Part shown: positions 1 to 8,856 of the stretch, piece by piece
How positions within the stretch are numbered: the first letter of the stretch is position 1
Layout: each line of letters opens with the position of its first letter
NCBI GenBank assembly: GCA_016098155.1
Contig: JAAAJB010000417.1
Coordinates: 1 to 31,919 of the forward strand
DNA: 31,919 nucleotides
Direction of reading: 5' to 3'
Source of the DNA: Actinomortierella ambigua
Lineage: Eukaryota > Mortierellomycota > Mortierellomycetes > Mortierellales > Mortierellaceae
Notes under the pieces: generated by a model
Told to the model about the DNA's origin: nothing
What the model saw: only the letters and a program-made list of their open reading frames with translations
Database searches by the model: none
Program-made: the position numbers and the translations under genes

Positions 1-1409
1 CCAGGTCAGCAGAGACCCTGAGCAAATTCCCTTGTGGGCGAAAAAAAAAAAAAAAAAAAAAGAAAAAGACCTACGACATGCACCTTGGGCCACGTCTCTG
101 TTACAAGTTTACAGAGAGCCGGAGGCCGCAAGGCTATCGGCGGTTGCGGTGGCTAGTGCATGGTTCTCATACACCTGACCCAAGCAACGGTTTTTCCAGC
201 GGGTTTTATGTCCAAGAGTTGGTGCGCGGTGGCCTGTCTTTTCATTCCCCACACACCACTCGTAGACATGCTCCTTGTCAATAAAAAAAAAAAGGCCAAA
301 AAAGACGCCTAGCAAAACGACGACACCGAGGGTGGTGCTGCCGCCACCCTTGGATCTTCTGATATCCGGCCCCTCCTGTATCCTGCGTCGGACTTGCCGC
401 CTCTTTTGGTTTTCACTTTTGTTGTAGCGCGTGGCTATCTTGCACTCTCCTGCCTGAATTCTAAGCTCATACCTTTCTGGACGCGCGTTTCTGGAACAGA
501 CAGTCTATTGTTGCAACAAGTGGCTGCGTCTCGCAGATTGCCGATAGGTGCGCGCCAAAGAATGAAACCCTTTTGAGGCCTGTGAATGAGAAGAGTCGCG
601 TATGCTTCCTTGCGCATCCTCTCATTCCCATCCACGCTTTGTAGACATGGGTGTCCATGGTTTGCTTTGATTTTTTCTGGGAAGGGGGGGGGGGTTATAT
701 AAAAATATGCCCAGACTGTACAACAAGGGGGGAGCTAAGAGAAGATCGGGAGGATCAGATACAAAGAGGCTAAACACGAAACCTGAGCCATCTTTAGCTC
801 AACGACTCCGACTTCCGCCACACATAATACATCCGCGATTGGAGGCGACCTATATCGTCGACACTGACACTGACACTTTTAAGCACCGAAATTACGGACA
901 GGCTGGATGAGTAGTCAGTGCGTCCTATATCAGGGAGCATTGGGAAAATAAATGAGGGCTGGGGTCAAAGAATCCTCGGTCGTGTGATCCTCTGCTTTCT
1001 CGGTTGCACAACCTGAGGCAGCATAGCACAGATACAGTTTACACGACCAAAGACTGGGCGCAGTTTATGAGTATCACAATGCCCCATGACCAAAGATGCT
1101 TTTGATATTTTCGTGATAAACGGATCGGTTTTCTCTTTGCACCATAGAAAATAATACATAAATACCTCACTCACCGTGGTTTCTCACCAACCATCATTCA
1201 CGCTCATTTTCTCCTTTGCTACCACCACTCGTGCATCATCCCCACGCTTTGCCAACCATTTCCAGGCACATCTCGTCTTCGTTTATTTTTGCTGCAGCTC
1301 TCACCCTCTCCATTTACGACACTCCTGAAAGAACTCGGCAACACCTTCCAAGCTGTTGATTTGTATTCCATTTTTATCTTGACTCTCTTCCTACCCCGTT
1401 CCAGCACAG
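1..1409. other. Left-edge stretch without a recognisable gene
   Basis: No reading frame here looks like a conserved protein; all open frames are short and lack coding character. It holds an A21 run (41-61), an A11 run (281-291), a G10 run near 686 and a short CACTGA-type triplication near 860. The last ~200 bases are pyrimidine-rich and lead into the 5' UTR of the first small secreted gene, so they probably include its promoter and first UTR exon. Confidence 0.5.
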
Positions 1410-1468
1410 GTAATAGTCCTTTGTGTTTATTTCTACACGCGCACCTGAATTCTGCTTGTACGTGCCAG
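1410..1468 (+). other. Probable 5' UTR intron of first small secreted gene
   Basis: A donor-like GTAATAGTCCTTTG follows CACAG at 1410, and an acceptor CCAG ends at 1468 just before TGGATGT-like sequence. The paralog downstream has the same arrangement (donor GTAATGGTCCTTTG at 2657, acceptor TAG at 2719). The matching donor and downstream flank in two paralogs support a real, inherited UTR intron. An alternative acceptor is CATAG at 1506. Confidence 0.5.
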
Positions 1469-1518
1469 GTAATGGATGTGTACTCACCACATCCACCTTA
1501 TCATAGTTTCGAGTTCAA

Positions 1519-1788
1519 ATGAAGCTGAGACTGTCTTTTGTCATTGCCTGCATGGTTGTCGAGGTGGTGTCTGCTGTCACAATTGTCAATCACACTCCTG
1601 CCGAGATCCATGCCAGAGTTACAACCACGTCTGACGGTATGGTGAGCGAGGACTTTTATGACATATCCCCCGGCAATTCAGAATCATGGCTCCGGTCTGC
1701 CTGGCAGGTTGCTTTTATCTTGAGGGATGACACTGGCAATACCGAGACGCTGGTTGTGAAGCCTGGTATTACCTACACCATCACTTAG
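1519..1788 (+). CDS. Small secreted protein, paralog 1 of a tandem pair
   Basis: This is an 89-residue protein of no family I recognise. Residues 1-19 form a typical signal peptide (basic MKLR, hydrophobic core, ending VSA), so a secreted mature chain of about 70 residues is predicted. The mature part shares the block TIVNHTPAEIH, the spacing FYDI.PG.SESW.RS.WQ, and ILRDDTG.TE..VVKP..TY with the gene at 2786, so the two are tandem duplicates. There are no cysteines in the mature chain, and the alternating polar/hydrophobic pattern suggests a small beta-rich fold (inference). The ATG is the first in frame and starts the signal peptide. A consensus AATAAA lies 52 bases after the stop. The role is unknown; secretion and duplication would fit an environmental or host-interaction protein, but nothing here proves that. 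Confidence 0.8.
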   Translation: MKLRLSFVIACMVVEVVSAVTIVNHTPAEIHARVTTTSDGMVSEDFYDISPGNSESWLRSAWQVAFILRDDTGNTETLVVKPGITYTIT

Positions 1789-1839
1789 GCGTAATCTGGG
1801 ATAGCATTGAACCCTTTGCTATCTTGCATCATCCGTGAC

Positions 1840-1845
1840 AATAAA
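1840..1845 (+). terminator. Poly(A) signal of paralog 1
   Basis: AATAAA lies 52 nt downstream of the stop within GACAATAAATTAG. The same 13-base string occurs downstream of paralog 2, so the 3' end is conserved between the duplicates. Confidence 0.6.
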
Positions 1846-2656
1846 TTAGCAAGGGTGGTAGATTTTAGATGTATTTCTGTCTTCGGTTGGTCCATTGGTT
1901 TCGTTTTTAGTCCTCTCATATCTTCATCTCTGCTCTAAACTCATAAAGAGCCACCGTCGCAACCATAGCATTGAGCGAGCATATCCATAAATCGTATGGT
2001 CATGAACGTATCGCGAGAAAATGTAGGTGGCTTTAGAAACATCCACAAGGAGTGAGAGAGAAGAGTCTTGCACATAAACCTTTGAAATTCGACATCGCTT
2101 ACCACGCTTAGGACAGTAGCTCTTGAGAGCCTTCTACGCTACCACTCCTACTCAATCTCTTTCCAGTGGACTGAAGGTAAATAGAGCCTTAAGTTCTTCC
2201 TCTCTTGAGCAGCAACGGACGAGTGCCAATGCTATGCTGGAGACGTCAAGGAACTTCAGAAAGATCTTTGGAGTCAAAGAGTTGTGGGTCTTGTGATCTC
2301 CCCTCCCGTGGTCTTCCAGCTCGTACCACCAGGAACGCGGGAGGGGGAATGGCCATTTCGGCGATGTATTTCAGTAACGTCATCAGGTTCAATTTCCACA
2401 GCACCCCACCTTTTTTACCTTTATCTTCTTCTCCTTCACTTTCCCCACCATTTTCAACTTTCCCTATCATTATTGTCTCTGCCAAATATCAATTGCTCTT
2501 TACCCTGACCACGCTCTCTACATTGGCACCTCAAGAAGTCTTGACCAATACTCCCTTGGCGTTTTACTTGTTCCTCTGCACCACCATTTCATCTCTACTC
2601 ACGCCTTCCCGTTTCTGTCTTGACTTTTTTTTCTCGCCATCTACGTCCTGGCATAG
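1846..2656. other. Spacer and UTR between the two secreted paralogs
   Basis: No convincing gene is present. An open plus frame (2205-2660) lacks conserved features and ends at the UTR intron donor. The stretch from about 2400 is pyrimidine-rich like the leader of paralog 1, so it probably contains the promoter and first UTR exon of paralog 2. Confidence 0.5.
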
Positions 2657-2719
2657 GTAATGGTCCTTTGCGCTTTTGACCAGTCTCATATCTGTTGTCT
2701 GACTGTGTATTCCCGATAG
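2657..2719 (+). other. Probable 5' UTR intron of second small secreted gene
   Basis: The donor GTAATGGTCC follows CATAG, and the acceptor CGATAG precedes TGGATGTACTCACC. It corresponds in position and sequence to the UTR intron of paralog 1. Length is 63 nt, within the normal range for fungal introns. Confidence 0.5.
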
Positions 2720-2785
2720 TGGATGTACTCACCATTCTCTTTTTGCTGTTGGGGATCTTTTATTCCCAATTAGACAAATCCCAAC

Positions 2786-3091
2786 ATGAAGTTTAGGCTA
2801 CCTGTTGCCGTTGCCTGCATGATTGCCAAGGCAGTGTCTGCCCTCACTATTGTCAATCACACCCCAGCCGAGATCCATGTTAGTGTATCGGTCAATGCTG
2901 AACTTTGGGGAGGCGCCATAAGCTTCTATGACATCCTTCCAGGTGACTCAGAGTCATGGGGTCGGAGCCACTGGCAAATAGCCACCATTTTAAGGGATGA
3001 TACTGGTACCACCGAGGTCATGGTCGTGAAGCCTACTGAAACCTACGATATTGGCTCTGGAAATACCGAAGCTCTGTTTCTTCAGCAGTAG
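2786..3091 (+). CDS. Small secreted protein, paralog 2 of a tandem pair
   Basis: This is a 101-residue protein of no recognised family. Its signal peptide (residues 1-19, MKFR, hydrophobic core, VSA end) and mature domain align along their length with the gene at 1519. The blocks TIVNHTPAEIH, YDI.PG.SESW.RS.WQ, ILRDDTG and VVKP..TY are shared. Differences cluster in the loop after residue 32 (NAELWGGAIS here) and in a C-terminal extension of about 9 residues absent from paralog 1. No mature cysteines are present, so disulfide stabilisation is not expected. AATAAA lies 20 nt after the stop. The conserved core with a diverged loop and tail fits duplication followed by divergence. Function is unknown. 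Confidence 0.8.
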   Translation: MKFRLPVAVACMIAKAVSALTIVNHTPAEIHVSVSVNAELWGGAISFYDILPGDSESWGRSHWQIATILRDDTGTTEVMVVKPTETYDIGSGNTEALFLQQ

Positions 3092-3110
3092 CCTAGATCC
3101 ATCGGACGAC

Positions 3111-3116
3111 AATAAA
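3111..3116 (+). terminator. Poly(A) signal of paralog 2
   Basis: AATAAA lies 20 nt past the stop in the same GACAATAAATTAG context as paralog 1. Confidence 0.6.
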
Positions 3117-3777
3117 TTAGATGAGGAATGGCATTTTACGCAGCATTTGGAGCTCTGACCATGTAGCTCGCACGGTCTGAGAGGGCTCTGCAGTGGGGGT
3201 TGTTAGTTTGGAATGATTTGGCTGAAGGGCGCCAGAAAAAACGGTAAATTCTTTTGTATCTGCCTCTCTCTCTTCATCCTAATCCCGAGTTCACATAGAG
3301 ATGCTCTAGGGAGTCACATTGCAGCGTTATTGTCTCTCTCTCTTTGCGTGCGTGCGCATAAGTATATATGTGTGTGTGAGGGTGTCGCATTACGCGTGTG
3401 CAATAGATACAATGGCTAGTCTTGGCATTTCACGGCGCGTGGATTGAGTTTTGATGCCCCCCCCCCCAGACTTTTCCTTCTAGAAGATCTAGATCTCCCT
3501 CTTTCAGCTATCTACTTTCAGGTAAAAAATGACATGGGCGTTATGTATTGGATAGTCAACCACTCTGTCACAGAAGATTTGTCATGTACACGGGAGCTCT
3601 TGGCGGTCGACTCTGAAGAATGCTAAAAAGCCGATCACGCATTTAGATCAAAGAAAGGCTAGCAAGGGAGACAAGGCCAGATGGTAGCCATTTGGTTCGT
3701 GGTCATGACATAAAAGCCTCCTCTTTTTCATTTTTTTTCCACTCAAGCACTACTTCGTTATCTTCTCACTCCACACA
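3117..3777. other. Intergenic stretch before the GST gene
   Basis: No gene is seen. It holds a TGTGTG-rich patch near 3365, a C11 run near 3458-3468, and a TATA-like CATAAAAG at 3709-3716, about 62 nt before the GST start codon, followed by a T-rich leader. The short open frame at 3444-3626 has no ATG start and no family resemblance. Confidence 0.5.
3709..3716 (+). promoter_or_regulatory. TATA-like element upstream of GST
   Basis: CATAAAAG sits about 62 nt before the ATG at 3778, with pyrimidine-rich sequence between. It is the only TATA-like match in the proximal promoter. The call rests on motif and position only. Confidence 0.3.
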
Positions 3778-4239
3778 ATGACTTCTCTTGTACTTTCAGA
3801 AATCCATGGAACTGAAGCTCAGGCCAAGTTTGAGCAAATTGCTTCCCTGAAGGACTCCAAGGCAAGAAAATAAACTTGGCAGGGGAATGGGGAGAGGGAA
3901 TTTATGGAATTATGATACTCTGATTGACCTTTGTGTGCGTTTATCCTTCCATCCCCCCTCGGCACTTGAATCGATGCAATAATACAGTTTGTCCTCCACT
4001 ACTTTGGCGTGCATTCGTATGTAGCCCCCATTCGATGCCAGCTCGTGCTCGCGAATGCCGACTGGAAGGACGAGTTCTATGCATTTGACGAAACCTTTAA
4101 GGACTTTAAGGACAAACTGCCTTTTGGCACTCTTCCAGTCCTTTACGAAACCACCGTAGATGGCGAGGTATGAAGGAAAAGAACGAGTGACTCTGTATCT
4201 TGTGTATGTCAACATAACATCATGTATTGACAATTCTCC

Positions 4240-4289
<50 letters not shown>

Positions 4290-5063
4290 CCGTCTTAGAC
4301 TTTGGTGATTCCCGAATCTGGCTGCATTGAGGTAAAGACATGTTTTCTTCGGAGAGGTGCTGCAAGGTGCAGCGATTCTATATCACGACCTGATCGCAAA
4401 TTTACATGTTATTTACCCTTCTCCTTTATTCCCACCATATAGCGCTACCTGGCTCACAAGTTTGGTCAGATGGGGGCCAACTCATGCCAAGCCGCCCAAA
4501 TCGAGATGATCCTATCGCTAGCGCAATTTATGTTCGATTTTTCCATGCTTAGTGTGGTGATGGTCAATAACGACGAGCTACAGAACAAAAACAAGAAGGA
4601 GCTTTTCGAGAAGCGCTTGCCAACATGGCTCACCCACATGGATAAGCAGGCTGTCCGCAATGGAAGCAACGGCCATCTTGTCGGGGACAAGGTAAACATT
4701 TTTAGGGAGGGGGAAAGTTGGGGAGCAGAGTCACAGGTACGGCAGTATACATGAGAAACACTCGCACTCAAACGCCACGTATTGCTTTACTCAAACGGTT
4801 CAAAACAGTATACGCTGGCGGATACTAGGGTTATTTGTCTCCTGGACACGTTTGTGGCCATGGATGCGGATAACACCATCTCACCACAGGCGTATCCTGC
4901 GCTGTTCAAGGTTAAGGAGAGGATCGATCGACATCCCCACTACGCAGTTTACCGCAAGAGCGAGGCCTTCTCCATGATGTCGACCAGGGAGAAGAACTAC
5001 TATGTCTCCAACAAGCTGCCGTTCGATTTTGACAAAGCAAAGTTTTACGATTACACTTTGTAG
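3778..5063 (+). CDS. Glutathione S-transferase, sigma-like, five exons
   Basis: Exons: 3778-3861, 3988-4167, 4299-4331, 4443-4691, 4809-5063. All junctions are phase 0, giving 266 residues. After a ~28-residue N-terminal extension, exon 2 opens the thioredoxin-like domain with LHYF (candidate catalytic Tyr) and APIR, then LPFGTLPVL with the cis-Pro. Exons 3-4 supply PESGCIERYLA, the glutathione-binding ES..I.RYLA motif. Exons 4-5 form the helical C-domain, including ADTRV...LD. The expected role is conjugation of glutathione to electrophiles in the cytosol. At 266 residues it is longer than typical sigma GSTs (~200-210), with extra N- and C-terminal segments. Intron 1 uses a GC donor (AAG|GCAAGA). 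Intron 2 (4168-4298) carries a long CT microsatellite just before its acceptor. The 3' end of this gene is duplicated at 8615-8803. Its neighbour, the acid phosphatase, is convergent. Confidence 0.85.
4243..4287 (+). repeat. (CT)n microsatellite in GST intron 2
   Basis: About 22 CT units lie directly upstream of the acceptor CGTCTTAG at 4298, so the repeat takes the place of the polypyrimidine tract. Confidence 0.9.
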
Positions 5064-5249
5064 CACAACACAACAGTTGAAGAGAGCCAGAAGAGTGGTG
5101 GAACGCCCCACAACGGCTATCCGACATTGATTGCCAAATATGGATTGAGCGTCAGTTTTTATATCGTCACTTTTTTTGTGGGTATTAAAAAAAAAACACA
5201 CAAGGAGCTTCTGATAGACGACCGCTCAGCCTAAATGATGCACACTTTC

Positions 5250-7439
5250 TTAAAGCTCGTCCTTCATGTGACATTCAGCATAGAGATCCTTTGGGATAAA
5301 TGTGTCCAGATGACCAATGAAGGTATCGTAAGGGCACCAGCTGAGATCGCACCAGTCAGCATCGACCACAGCGCCGTTGTAAAAAACACGGACAAAGTAG
5401 TTGTCGTTATCAGTGCTGCCGCATCCATGGTGTGTGTTCTCACATGGAACTTTCCACAGCTCAAATAACACATTCGAAGCCTATGCAAAACGCAAAGTTA
5501 AAAAAAAGATGGGTGTAAGACATTCAATTGACCCGTATGAATAGTAAAATCATCTGGCATTTCCTGCTGATGAGGAAAAGGGGAGAGAGGGGTGGGACAG
5601 AGAAGAAAATAGATGTATACGTTACATAGGGAGGCCAGCGCATATCCTTGGATTTCAAGACACCAAGCACGGAGGTGACGGTGTCATCGTGAGCAGAGAA
5701 AAGGGTGAAGCGGATGGGACCTTTATGACGGGCATGAGCTAGGTCCTGGCGCATATCGCTCACCAAGGGGCCAGCCAAAAGTCGCATCAACTTGTGGACG
5801 CCCTCGCCATCGCGTTGCGTCGCAGCCGCAAAGGTACGAGCATTGTCTTGGATGCGCTCAATCATCGCATGGGTGACACAGTTGGGCCCCTTATGCTTCT
5901 TGTTCTCCGTCGTCGCGTCTTCATCCGCCACCTTGTGCCCCGAAGTAGGTTCACAAGGCTGAGGTAGATCGTGGCACAGACGCGCATGGACTACATCCAT
6001 CGGCGCGGCCCATTCGGGTTGTTTGAGGCTCCATTCCGGCAAGGCAGTGTTGACGCCAAAGATCTGGTACAAGTCCTTCTTGAACTGGGCGTTGCTCTTG
6101 GCCAGAGTCTGCAGCACCTTTGACTGTCCATAGAGCTTCTTCTCCAGATACTTGATGGCGGGACACGCCTCCGTGTTTTTCAAGAAGGTCTCAAGCTCAC
6201 TAGGGTAAAAATGCAATTTAACCATAGGTGGCGGTGAGGCGGTCGCGGCCTTGCCGCTACTGCCATCGGCGTCCGTAAACAGGCCGATGAGGAGGTTTTG
6301 GGCGCTTTGCTTTGTCCTAGGATAATCTTTTTTTTTGATGGAGAAATGGTTTGAGGGAGAAACGAAGTTGTTCAAGATAAGGGAACTATTCTGCGGATTC
6401 AGACTACCTGAACAAAAAAAAAAAAAAAAAAAAAAAGGGGCGGGCATAAAAAACAGAATACCTGTGGAGCGGAAGTAGACCCTGTCTGGGTCAAGCGTCT
6501 TGTTCAGAAGCGAGAGCTGGTCGATGTAGACGGCCTTGAGGACTTGACCAAGACGCTGGTGTTGGCGTGCCCCAACGGAGGTCAGCTGGCCTAATAGCAT
6601 GAACGAAAACAATAGTGAAGCAAACGAAATGTGAGTTGTGCAACAGGGGAGGGGCGTGAGAAAAGCAAAAATGGTAATTTGGTTCTCACGTTTTGTTTAC
6701 CTAAATAGCACGACCCCTGCCAAAAGTTCTGCGCCCAAGGCGAGGACTGTGGGATCGTGGACTCTTGATTCGCAATAAGGTGGGCGTGGTGCGACGGGGG
6801 CTTCTTTCCATCGCTCTCGTCAGAGAATGCGTAGTTGTAGATGTCCGTGCAATCCCAAGAGATATCGTTATCCTGAGGGATGATGTGATCAGGCGACTAG
6901 AGACGCAAACCCAGGAGTTTCAGTTTCATTTAATTTTTTTTTGCATTGGTATCCCTTGCTGTGTTGGAGGATTCTCAGAACAGAGGATTCTCAGAACAAA
7001 TAAACAACATACTATTGAAGAGGATAAACGGACGTTATCGGTTAGGGCAAAGAGCAAGATACATTCATGATGCAAAACTGTCAAGTCAGCATGCACACTT
7101 CAACCTACCCCTGTCACCATGGCGAGTGACGACTTGCACATGCTCTAGGACAGCACCTTTTGCCTACAGAATGAATGAAAGCAATGGCTCTCACAGCTAA
7201 GTTCTATGCAAACTCTTGTGGCAACGCACAGCACAAAAGTGTTGAGAGGCGAAGCCGTTTGTTTATGGAACACCCCTCCCACAAAGCAAGCTTCATACCG
7301 CTGGGATGGGATAGCTTTTGGGATCGATATAGCTTGCTTGGCAATAATCGTAAGGTTCGCGGGTGGGGGCTCCTTGGACCATCTGGACAGAAGTCAGGCC
7401 AAGGGCCACAGAGAGCAAAAGAGCCGTCGAGTGCCACAT
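5250..7439 (-). CDS. Histidine acid phosphatase with signal peptide and KDEL
   Basis: Inferred exons in transcript order: 7439-7299, 7163-7109, 6896-6701, 6590-6462, 6326-5626, 5480-5250, giving about 483 residues. It belongs to histidine phosphatase branch 2 and resembles lysophosphatidate/acid phosphatase (ACP6-type) proteins. Exon 1 encodes a signal peptide (MWHSTALLLSVALGLTS...). Exon 2 carries VQVVTRHGDR (RHG near 61-63, phospho-accepting His). Exon 4 has GQLTSVG and VYFRST. Exon 5 has QSAQNLLIGLF and ends with SAHDDTV (HD near 386-387, proton donor). The last four residues are KDEL, so the product should be kept in the ER lumen. It should remove phosphate from monoesters; the substrate is unknown. 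All junctions fit except exon 2 to 3: the only good donor (GTAGGT, 7108) leaves one extra G, so RHGDR|SP is out of frame by one base. Intron 4 contains a T20 tract and a possible ratchet splice site. Confidence 0.8.
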
Positions 7440-7648
7440 AGCGGGTGTTGGGTGTGAAAGTAAGAAAATGTGTTGAAGAGAAGAAGAAGCGAAACAGGAG
7501 AGATTTTAAACTCTTGGATAAAAAAGGGATGCAGCGCGTACACCACTTTTTTTTTTCATCAGCCGGTGTCCGCTACTGGACAAAGACAGTTACGACAAGA
7601 AGAAGAAAAATTTACCTCGACGAACGTACCATTGTTGCTACCTGAATC

Positions 7649-8233
7649 TCACTCGCTACCGTTGACCATACTTGTATCTTCCTGGGATCTGTTGCTATCG
7701 CGAATTGTAGAGTTGAGGCCTGCGCCTCGATATCCACGGATCATGCTTTCAATCTCCTGCCGCCGCTCTTCTCGTTGGCGTTCGTAGGAGGACATGGTGC
7801 CTGAGCGGTCCTCTTCCCGTTGCTGCTGCTGCTGCTATTGCTGCTGCTGCTGCGAGATAGGTGACAGGTGTTGTTGTCGAGGTTGTTGGGACATGGATTC
7901 GCTCGACTCGTAAAGCAAGGCCGATTGGGCAGTAGCCAAATTCCTGTTGTTACCAAGAGGGCTATGGCTCTCCGTGTGGACGCGAAGCCGGGACCGAGGT
8001 CCACTACCACCAGAGTTAACCATACCAGATGCAAATACATTCCAAGCATCGTGGGAGCCACCGTTCGCCATCATCGAGGCCTTTGAAGTGGATCCGATCC
8101 AATTGGTGATCTCACCAGAGGTCGATCCTGGGTATCCGCCTCGGGATGCGCCCGACGATATGGAATGGGTGCTGGAATGGTCATTGGCAGCATTCACGTC
8201 GGCTGCTGCAGCTACAAAAGAGGGATTGGTCAT
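7649..8233 (-). pseudogene. Low-complexity gene fragment with in-frame TAG in polyQ
   Basis: Reading on the minus strand from 8233, the frame is Ser/Asn/Gly/Gln-rich and reaches a CAG tract. It stops at TAG (7837-7835), inside CAGs (Q5, stop, Q4). The same frame then continues for about 60 codons, rich in charged residues (SSYERQREERRQEIESMIRG), to TGA at 7651-7649. The frame continuing on both sides of the stop suggests a CAG-to-TAG nonsense change in a once-continuous protein. Alternatively CAATAG is a splice acceptor of an intron I cannot delimit. The apparent ATG at 8233 may itself lie within an intron, since CCTCTTTTGTAG just after it looks like an acceptor. No family is recognised. Sequence upstream to 8614 is open in two frames but unidentified. 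It could also be a functional gene with an unresolved structure. Confidence 0.35.
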
Positions 8234-8614
8234 AGTCGAGATCTACAGGCCCGAGCACTTCACGGCGATATCCTCCCAAGACTACAAAAAACATCTTGGG
8301 GCAGCGTTGATGTCATTCACCAGCGATACACCCCAGCCAAAGGAGAGGGCTTACTGGGGCGTATGCTGCAGAGTCGTAGCATGCTGAGTCGCGAATATCA
8401 GAGGGCCAAGTACGCCTACGAGGACATCGGGTCTGGTAGAGCTGAAGGTTGACCGGTTCAGTAAGGCGAGGGAAAGGTTTAGCAGCCCCATCAGCAAGGC
8501 GCGGTTGACAGGGGAAGTTGGGGTGGTTGAGTAGCGAGGCGACGGTAATGATTCGAGGTGCAGACTTGGAGTGAGAAAAGCCTCCAGAGGAAGGGGACGG
8601 CTGAAAGTGGCCAC

Positions 8615-8803
8615 GAAGAACTGCTATGTCTCCAACACTTTGATTTTGACAAAGCGAAGTTTTACGATTAGACTTTGTAGCACAATGCAACAGTTGAAGA
8701 GAGCCAAAGTGGTGGAACGCCCCACAACGGCTGAAAGCATAAATCCGACATTGATTGCCAAATATGGGCTGAGCGCCAGTTTTTATTCACTTTTTTTGTG
8801 GAT
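8615..8803 (+). pseudogene. Duplicated 3' end of the GST gene
   Basis: This segment closely matches the GST terminus and 3' UTR (about 4993-5184): CTATGTCTCCAACA, TTTTGACAAAGC.AAGTTTTACGATTA, ACTTTGTAGCACAA, CAACAGTTGAAGAGAGCC and GGTGGAACGCCCCACAACGG are all shared. The copy lacks part of the coding segment, has TAC changed to TAG two codons before the normal stop, carries an insertion after CAACGGCT and has lost several bases in the 3' UTR. It therefore encodes nothing useful. It lies only 54 nt upstream of the UBA4 start codon, so former GST 3' UTR now sits in the UBA4 promoter/5' UTR. Confidence 0.85.
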
Positions 8804-8856
8804 CAGCCCAACACACCCCTTCATTCTCTATTTCATTTCACATTACCCCTGCTCCC

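Noticed and set aside
7947..8387. 146-codon plus-strand frame across the disturbed interval
   Set aside because: No conserved motif and no signal or helix; the opposite strand has a typical low-complexity fungal composition, so I favoured that strand.
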